DNA from: Dermatemys mawii
Lineage: Eukaryota > Chordata > Testudines > Dermatemydidae
Assembly (NCBI GenBank): GCA_007922305.1
Contig: ML677333.1
Span: 17,301,979-17,365,978 of the forward strand
Direction: 5' to 3'
Length of the DNA stretch: 64,000 nt
Shown: one piece after another, positions 56,810 to 64,000 of the stretch
Position numbering within the stretch: position 1 is the first letter of the stretch
Layout of the letters: the number at the start of each line of letters is the position of its first letter
Notes under the pieces: generated by a model
Database searches by the model: none
What the model saw: the letters and a program-made list of their open reading frames with translations, nothing else
Told to the model about the DNA's origin: nothing
Translations under genes and position numbers: made by a program

Positions 56810-57785
56810 ACCCAGTCTGAGGTAACTATTCTACATCTCATCATGACAGATAAAGATGAGTTAATCACTGGATTGGAAGTTTGTGGTTGCATAAGGACTC
56901 AGGATCATGCCCTGATTATATTCAATATGAGCAAAAAGAGGACAGACCCAACTGATATTATATATATATATATATGTTGTACCTCAAAGTTGATATTTCC
57001 TAAAGATGAGGAAAACTAGGAGCCAACTTGATTGGAAGAAAAAAATGTGAAGGAGAATCGAGAGTTTGTTAAGGAAAGTTTATCAGATGGCCCAAAAGCA
57101 CTATTCCACAGTCAATAAAGAGGACAACTTTGGCAAAAAGTCCTTCCTGGTAAGTGGCAAAGTGAAAGCAATCAGAAAATTTAATAAGGAAGATATAACA
57201 AGTAGAAATAAGAGGAAATGGGTAGGAATAGATAAAAATTAGAAAGCATGATGTGCAGAAAATTGATAAAGAAGATAAAGACATCAGTGGAAAAAATCTA
57301 TGTTTAGCAGGGCACAGGACACTATACAGGAGGGTTTTTTTAAATTATATTAGGAATTAGGAAAGGCTTATTACTAGATGCAGATGGTAAAACAATATTG
57401 CAGAAAGAGCAGAAGTGTTAGGTAAATATTTCTGTTCTGTATTTGGAAAAAATCAGAATGAGGTATTCATGTTACATGAAAACAATTAACTACTTTCCAA
57501 TTCATGAATAACTAGGAGGATGTGAAACAGCATCTACTGAGGATAACTTTTTAAATCAGCAGGCCTAGCTAGCTTGCTCCCAAGAGTCCTAAAAGAGTTG
57601 GCTGGAAGTAGTCTGGCCTGTTTATGTTGATTTTTAATAAATCTTGGGGGGAAATTTAACAGATTGAAAGATGGTGCTGTTGTCCTAGTAGTCAAAAGGA
57701 ACAAGCAGAATGACCAAGATAATTGTAGGTTGGTTAACATCAATCCTGGGAAAGAAAATGAAAAAGTTGATACAGGATTCACCCC
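56810..57785 (+). pseudogene. CR1 LINE fragment, sense strand (EN to RT)
   Basis: The plus strand shows the CR1 endonuclease C-part (DELITGLEVCG, then QDHALIIFNMS near 56860-56940). It continues through the ORF2 linker to the RT start (AAATCAGCAGGCCTAGCTAG and CCCAAGAGTCCTAAAAGAGT near 57555-57600, AATTGTAGGTTGGTTAACAT near 57721). Frames are broken throughout. A (TA)n tract (56957-56975) interrupts the endonuclease part. It ends where an antisense CR1 3' end begins. Confidence 0.75.
56957..56975. repeat. (TA)n microsatellite
   Basis: TA run inside the sense CR1 fragment at 56810-57785. Confidence 0.85.
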
Positions 57786-57789
57786 ATAA

Positions 57790-59030
57790 AAATATCATAT
57801 AAAAGTAGAGCTGGAAGGGACCTCAAGAGGTCATTAGTCCAGCCCCTGGTGCTGAGGGAGAACCAAGGATACCTAGACTCTGTGTCTGTCTAACCTGTTC
57901 TTAAAAATTTTCAATGATGGTGATTCCACAACCTCTCTCGGAAGTCTTTTCCAGTGTTTAACTATCCTTTTAGTTAGAAAACTTTAGCTATTACCTAAAC
58001 TAAATCTCTCTTGCTTCAGATTAAGCTCATTACTACTTTTCTTACCCACAGTGGACATGGAGAACAATTCATTACTATACTCTTTATAACAACTCTTAAC
58101 ATATCTGAAGAGTCATCAGCCCCAATCCTTCATATTTTTCTTAAGACTAAATATGCCAAGTTTTTAAAAAACCTTTCCCCATAGGACATTTTATCATTTT
58201 TGTTGCTCTCCTCTGGACTCACTCCAATTTGTCCAGATTTTTCTTAAAGTTTGATGCCTACAAATGGATGCAGCACGCCAGCTGAGGCCTCACTAGTGCC
58301 AAGTAGAGTAGGACAATATCTCCCATATCTTACATATGACATTTCTGTTAATACGCCTCACAGTATTTGTCTTTTTTGCAACTGCATCACATTGCTGGCT
58401 CATATTCAATTTGTGATCCACTATACCTCTAGATCCTTTTCAGCAGTACTCTCCCAGCTCAGTATCATATGTTATTTTATAAGTGTACTCTCCACTCCAT
58501 TATCTGAGCCAGTAATGAAAATATTGGCTAACATTGGGCCCAGGACAGACACTTGTGAGACCCCACTAGGTATGCCCTTCCAGTTTGATATGAAACCATT
58601 GATAATGAGTCTTATGAGTATGGTCTTTCAACCAGTTATTCACCCACCTTGTAGTAATGTCATTAAATGACATTTTCCTAGTTTACTTGTGTAAGACTTT
58701 GCAAAAAGCCTCACTAAAATCAAGATATAACATTTACCATTTCCCCTCCCACTGTCCACTATGCTAGTAACCCTGTCAAAGGAGGAAATTAGATTGGTTT
58801 GGCATAATTTGTTCTTGACAAATCGATGTTGGCTATTATTTATCACCCTATTATCCTCTATGTGCTTACAAGCAAATTGTCTAATAATTTGTTCCACTAT
58901 CTCTCTGGATATCAAAGTTATGACTGACCTATAATTGTTCAGGACCTCTTTGTTTCCCTTTTTAATGTTATAGTACTTCTTTGCCCTTCCCCAGTCCTCT
59001 GGGACCTAATCCATCCTCTATGAATTCTCA
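57790..59030 (-). pseudogene. CR1 LINE fragment, minus strand (3' UTR to RT)
   Basis: The plus strand starts with the antisense CR1 3' tip (AGAGCTGGAAGGGACCTCAA, GAGGTCATTAGTCCAGCCCC), followed by the antisense 3' UTR and C-terminus (TCCTCTGGACTCACTCCAAT, TGCAGCACGCCAGCTGAGGC). The RT piece at 58915-58640 on the minus strand reads NNSQHRFVKNKLCQTNLISS. It is truncated near 59030. Its 3' end abuts the sense fragment ending at 57785, so the two LINE pieces are convergently arranged and must be separate insertions or a rearrangement. Confidence 0.82.
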
Positions 59031-59164
59031 AAAATAATCACTAACAGTACCAAGATTACTTCAACTAATTCCTTATTACCGTAGGATGAATTTCAGTCAC
59101 TGATAACTTTAATATATCTACCTTATTTAATTATTCTTTAACCTGTTCTTTCCCTATTCTGGCT

Positions 59165-59640
59165 TGTGTTTCTGGCAAACAGATGCTAGGGCCACCATTC
59201 TTGTCCATCCTGGCCAATATCCATTGATGGACCTATCCTTTTTTGAACTCTGCAATGGTCTTGGCCTTCACAACATCCTCTGACAAGGAGTTCCACAGGT
59301 TGACTATGAGTTGTGTGAAGAAATACTTCCTTTTATTTGTTTTAAACCTGCTATCTATTCATTTAGTTTAGTGGCCCCTAGTTATGAGAAGTAGTAAACA
59401 CCACAGTAGTAAACACTGACCTCATCTGCATACAGCATTCAAGATGTGCGCATACTATGGATTTATATACAGGCAACATAATATTTCTGTCCTATTATCT
59501 GTCCCTTTCTTAATTATTCCCTGCATTCTGTTCACTTTTTTGACTGCTACTGCACATTGAGTGGATGTTAAAAAAGCAAACAGAATGCTGGGAATAATTA
59601 AGAAAGGGCTAGATAATAGGACAGAAAATACCTTGTTGCC
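59165..59640 (-). mobile_element. CR1 fragment with inverted 5' end (palindrome)
   Basis: From 59165 to 59565 the plus strand is antisense CR1 (TCTGGCAAACAGATGCTAGG, GGAGTTCCACAGGTTGACTA, TCCTTTTATTTGTTTTAAAC). At about 59566 the direction flips and the next 75 bases are sense CR1 (AAAAAAGCAAACAGAATGCT, GGGAATAATTAAGAAAGGGC) of the same ORF2 segment. About 60-65 bases at 59482-59545 are thus near-perfectly complementary to 59575-59638. This could be an inverted 5' segment of one insertion or two inserts; see findings. Confidence 0.8.
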
Positions 59641-60539
59641 TCTGTATTAACTGTATATTAACATGAACTAATCTGAATATTTAAGTAAGTGTGAGGTTGT
59701 GGGGTTTATTTGTTTTAAATATTTTATCCAAATCAGTTTCCCCCATGTCTACTTCTCTCATTATTGATGGCAAACTGCTTTTATTTTCATTAAAATTCTG
59801 GAAACTGTCATGGCAGATTTCAAGTTTTAAACTGCGTTTGGCCAAATTCCTGTCTGGAATCATTCCATACAAATCAGTTGATGACTTTGGCTCACCATCT
59901 TTAAGTTTTTCCATGGAATAATATACAATGGGCCTAAACCAAAGCCTTAGATCTTAAACACTGGGGAAATTGGGATTTAAATCTGAAACTTCACAACAAC
60001 TCCCAATCTCCAAAATGAAAACAAACAAAAAAAAGTGAAGAACTCATAAAACTGGCTCTCTATTATGCAGAATGCTGAGTTGGGGGATAGGTAGGGCAAT
60101 ACGTCTTTAGGATCACAGGCTGAGTCTTAAATGTATTTAGCAAAGATGGTCACTGACTTTAGGAACCCCAACCACAAATTATACAAAAAAATAAAATTGT
60201 ATAGCCAAAAGAACACAAATTTTCTTCTCAGTAAATCTGATTCCTTTTAATCACTTCCATTGCAGCCTGTGCAAGTAGAGGTGGCTTGCTGCATAGAGAC
60301 CTAGGATATTTCAAAACAGGAGGGAAGCTTTTCCCAAAGGTGAACACCCCTCATGGGAGACATTTTACTACCAGCCCCATATCTTTTAAACCAGTAGAGA
60401 TCCAGCTCAAGAACCTCCATTGATCACAACTGTGGCCGTATGGCAGAAGGAAAGAGGCAGTCAGTTAAGTACCTAATACATCCATCTATGCAGAATCAGG
60501 GACTTGTGTATTATTTTCTATAAATATCATGTGCACCTT
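59641..60539. other. unassigned stretch
   Basis: No recognised gene. Frames on both strands at 59681-59921 overlap and have no motif I know. Confidence 0.5.
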
Positions 60540-61080
60540 AGTTGATATGTTTGAAATTATGCAGTCTGGCAAGACAGAGTTAAAACAAAGGAGGCCATTA
60601 AGGGGAAACAAACAGGAAACTAAACAATGACATAGGCAACGTTTCTTAAGGGAACATGGGGAGAACTATTAATTGGGGAATGACCTTGTATGGCTCCATC
60701 CAGACTAGTAAGATTTACCCTTTCCAGGCCTGAGCCAAGGATCAAAGGGGATAGTAAACCATATAAGGACCCTTGGCCTAGAAAAGCAAGGGAGGGAGTA
60801 GGGCATTGAGTGAGTTGTCAGCAGCACCTGGAGAGGATTCCCTGACAGAGATAGACAGAAAACAGCAACAAGCAGGGTCTCTCTCCCAGCCAGAGCTGGG
60901 GAAAACTGGGCTGAGGGGAAATTACAGAAGCTTGCAAGGAAGGACTATGGTATAAGACAGACCTATTTGCATAGGTCTCTTTCGTTTGATCTTTTTGCTC
61001 CGCATGCTATGTACCTTAGGTGAATAAATAATGTTGACGAAGCTATTTTTGAGTCACTTAAATGAGCTGTGACAGGCTAA
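60540..61080 (+). mobile_element. LTR-like segment, tentative
   Basis: A TATA-like CCATATAAGGAC at about 60760-60770 is followed about 260 bases later by AATAAATAATG (AATAAA at 61023-61028). The region between is purine-rich, as in the R/U5-proximal part of some LTRs. I recall similar sequence in turtle repeats, but cannot fix the ends or find a target duplication. A unique promoter-like sequence is the alternative. Confidence 0.3.
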
Positions 61081-62084
61081 ACACAATTGGTCCCAGGAGG
61101 TTAACTCATGTGATAAATAGGAGGGCTGCAGTCCCAAGATCGAGTATAAGACTGGCAGCACCATGTGGTTCCATTCAGAGAGGGATGAAGGTAGAGGAGC
61201 CTCTCCTCAAAGTGATGCACTCAAGATAGACTAAAAGGAGTCTAAAGAGTAGCTCACCCTGTAACCCTGACAACCTCTACATCCTTGTTTAGTATTATAA
61301 CAAATAATAGGTTTGGTAAAGTAAATACAGTACAATGAATTTCACTAGAATAGAAGTTAAGATAGTGTTCAGAAACCCGCATTAGTTTTTTAAAAAAACA
61401 ACCACACAGGCACCTTCTTACGGCAGTATGGATTATGTAGAGTGGAATCTTCATCAAATCCATTATGGACAGCAACATTAAGAATCCAGTCTATTTGTTC
61501 AATACTTAGTTACTGAGGTAAAAGGCAATACAGAAAGACCTGAGACTGACGAAGAATTGTTAAGATGCTTTTAGTGGGAGCTATTCTGTGTGCATTTCAT
61601 TTTTCGTTTGACTTCAGATTCTCTGTATAGGCCATAACTACCATGAAAAATGATGTTAGTCATCTCTAGGCTATCTTCATTACAGCCACTTAAGGGTGTT
61701 TTGTGTCAGCATTCCATTGTCCTGCAGATATTGTTGATTAGTGACTCTGACAAACATATGTTCTAGTTTACATCTTCTACTTGGCACTTTATATATTTTA
61801 CTTTTAGATTCAGTTCCAAGTGCAGCGGCATTGTTTATTATGCCAGTGAAAATGGAAGTCCTCTGTCAGAGGATATTCATTATAACTGATGTCTTGAAGC
61901 TCTAGCACATCATTCTTTAGAAAATGTGTTCTGATTAATATTACCGAACCAAACAGTTGTGCCACTGAGACGGAATGCCAGAACATTTGCAAAACACTCC
62001 TGGCTACAGATTGTCTTAGAAATGTTATTAATAATGGAGAATAAGATAATACAAGACCCCAGTGTTGGAAACTACATGTGAACA
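61081..62084. other. unassigned stretch
   Basis: AT-rich, no recognised gene or repeat. Confidence 0.5.
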
Positions 62085-62320
62085 TGGAAACTGCCATATT
62101 GGATCAGACCCAGGGGTTCATCTAATTCAGTATCCCGCCCTCAGCATTGACACTGATGCTTCAGAAGAAGGTGCAAGAAGCCCCATAGTAGGCAAATGTG
62201 AGGTAATCTGCCCCCCGTGAAGGTCTCATCCTGATGCCTGCCAGTTAAAAATCAGCATGAGACATTAAGGTTTATATTCCTTCTTCTAATTCTAAATGTT
62301 ACTGTTGCCCATACAGATGT
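62085..62320 (-). mobile_element. old CR1 3' UTR fragment
   Basis: GCCATATTGGATCAGACCCA, TCTAATTCAGTATCC, GATGCTTCAGAAGAAGGTGC, AAGCCCCATAGTAGGC and GAGGTAATCTGCCCCC are the antisense of a CR1 3' UTR. It is the same module as plus-strand 15003-15110 of the long copy but from a different, older subfamily. It is about 236 bp, without coding sequence. Confidence 0.8.
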
Positions 62321-64000
62321 CCAATCTCCTGCATGCACATAACATTGTGGTGAAATGAGATATTCCAGTGCCCATATTTGAATTTTGACTGTAATTACTG
62401 TTGGTTCAAGAGTTGCATAGTTGGAGCAGAATTAGGTTTCAAAGCAGAGGATTTTACTGGAGGGTGCTCTACCACAAGACCTCAGCTTTGGAACCAACTA
62501 TTGATGGAGAAGAGCTTAGATCTGCAGTCCCGTAGAGCATATTTCCACACACATATCCTAACAAAGGTTGGGAGAATGAGGGAAAACGATGGGCATGAGT
62601 TGAGGTCTGAATGAAGGTGAGGAGTTTAGGTAGGAGTCTTTGTTGGATGTCTATTGCCAGTGTTATTTATTTCTGAGTACACAAGATCTGAATGAATGCT
62701 CCCCTGACAGCTAACTGGGATGGGGAATGGCTTTGGTATGTTTATGTAAATACAGTTTGCTCCTGTTCTGCTTTCATATTCAGCAGATACAGCAGTGTCA
62801 AAGTGACCAACTTTGGCTAGTGTTGGGTACAAATCACCTTAGTACTGAATGCAGAGATAATGAAATATGGTTACCAATGTTGTAATTATTGTAGGAATAC
62901 AAGAAAGCAGGACTGTGGTTAACCTGTCGCGTATGAGGGGGCCACACTCAGCTGAAAGCACTATATTAAGCCAGGGGCTCAAATGTCAGAGCCCCGTGAA
63001 AGAAAGACGGGTGGTGACAGGTATCCCCAGCCAGAAGGCTACACACCCTCCTCCTTAGGCTGGTTTAACCTGTTCCTCCTCACTGTTCAGAAAATAGAGC
63101 TAAATAGGCTTCATTGGGAGCCTCTCTGTTTTGTTAAATGCCCAATCAGAACTGAAATCAGTTGTGGTAGGACTGTGTTTCTGCCATGCCTGCTAAGAGC
63201 TAAAAATCACTAAGAGATTGATGTGCAGAGGTCACAGCAGAGAGGCAGGTGGCAGCAGAAGGCAACTGACACTCAACTGGTGAATGAATGGCAGATGTGG
63301 TGGAGAGGCATGATGAGCGGCCAACATGGTGGCGGGTAGAGAGACGTGGCAAGTACGCGGCCAGCAGAGCAGTGGCAGCAGAGAGCCACAATGAGCAGCC
63401 GGCAGGTCAGCTGATGGAGAGGTGTGGTGAGCGCAGTGAGCAGATGGACAGCAGAAGCAGTGAGCAGGTGGCCATCATGAGTGGTCAGCAAGTGCCAAGC
63501 AGCAGATCAAGTAAGGTAGCTCTTTACCCCATGTCGGGGAGGGGAATGTGAACTCACGGATACACCTCTGAACTCTGGGTCTGCACTGACCAAAGACAAT
63601 AACAGTGAGTGGGGTGCAGAGAAGGCTTGGGCACATTAAAGGGACCTCTGGGTTGCTGGACTTAAGAACCTGAGGGGAAAAGGACACTGCCTGACCTATT
63701 TTGGGGTAGGTATATGAACCCAGTTTGTGGTGTTTTCCCAAATTAAGGCTGAGTTACTTCCCTCCTTTTATTGAAAAGTTTCTTTTCTAAACTCAGACTC
63801 TGTGCTTGCGAGTGAGGAAGTATTGCCTCTCAGATATAAAATCATTCAAATATTGTTTATGTGAAAAGTATTTACAGAACCATCTGGGTCCATATACCAT
63901 CTATATCCAATCTCAGACAATTTAAAATTGAAGACCATCAAGCAATAAGTTGACCTTTTTAGATGGCCTCTGCTTATTTTTTAGTCCCTTTGACTTGTGA
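62321..64000. other. unassigned terminal region, partly LTR-like
   Basis: No recognised gene. From about 62920 to 63830 the sequence is less AT-rich. It has a GCAGCAGAG/GGTGGC-rich purine tract (63220-63510) that gives low-complexity ORFs on both strands. Its right part (GAACCTGAGGGGAAAAGGAC, CTTTTATTGAAAAGTTTC, CTCAGACTCTGTGCTTGCGA) resembles the end of a turtle LTR-type repeat from memory. Ends and target duplications are not visible, so no element is called. Confidence 0.35.

Noticed and set aside
63288..63551. 87-codon ORF rich in Glu, Arg and Ser
   Set aside because: It lies in a purine-rich GCAGCAGAG-type repeat tract, with equally long frames on the other strand; low-complexity artefact.

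Overview
The window looks like intergenic or intronic DNA from a turtle (Testudines). It is AT-rich vertebrate sequence with no recognisable complete host gene and nothing bacterial: no operons, CRISPR arrays, rRNA or functional tRNA genes. The assignment rests on the repeat fauna. There is a nearly full-length CR1 LINE of the type abundant in turtles, several other CR1 pieces on both strands, and a Penelope-like (Neptune-type, GIY-YIG) 3' end. There are also RTE-type LINE debris, MIR/CORE-type SINE copies, solo LTRs with 4-bp target duplications, and many short hAT, Harbinger and mariner/Tigger-like nonautonomous DNA transposons. No database search was possible, so a crocodilian or another sauropsid is not formally excluded.

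Layout. 1-4.85 kb is mostly unassigned sequence, with a 97-bp direct duplication near its left end. 4.85-5.83 kb is a 5'-truncated Penelope-like element. 6.12-7.30 kb is LTR-like and carries a long G-run. 7.3-15.0 kb is AT-rich sequence with a few small palindromic repeats, one MIR-type SINE (9.95-10.26 kb) and one stretch that looks like conserved noncoding DNA (about 13.5 kb). 15.0-19.38 kb is a CR1 LINE on the minus strand; its ORF1 (zinc-binding domain, coiled coil, SGNH esterase) and ORF2 (endonuclease, reverse transcriptase) keep their frames but carry internal stops. 19.4-26.6 kb is mainly unassigned, with an LTR-like piece, a CR1 3' tip and a tRNA-SINE-like segment.

26.65-27.73 kb is a hAT-type element with a GC-rich element nested in it. 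It is followed by a TA-flanked MITE (28.18-28.35 kb), a solo LTR (29.19-29.89 kb), a 1.2-kb foldback element with tRNA-like arms (31.88-33.08 kb), a Harbinger-type MITE (34.27-34.55 kb), another MITE (36.35-36.62 kb), a second solo LTR (39.94-40.55 kb) and a hAT MITE (40.96-41.28 kb). 43.7-48.5 kb is a graveyard of CR1 and RTE LINE fragments. 49.6-54.1 kb holds three more hAT-type elements and a MITE. 54.1-54.6 kb is a SINE split by a MITE. 56.1-56.4 kb is a second Harbinger-type MITE. 56.8-59.6 kb is a second LINE pile-up ending in a head-to-head CR1 palindrome. 60.5-63.9 kb contains LTR-like sequence and an old CR1 3' end.

The elements do not form a working system; all coding copies are broken. 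The most unusual structure is the foldback element at 31.9-33.1 kb. Two short stretches (near 10.4 and 39.7 kb) have splice-site-like borders and could be exons, but I cannot name a gene for either.
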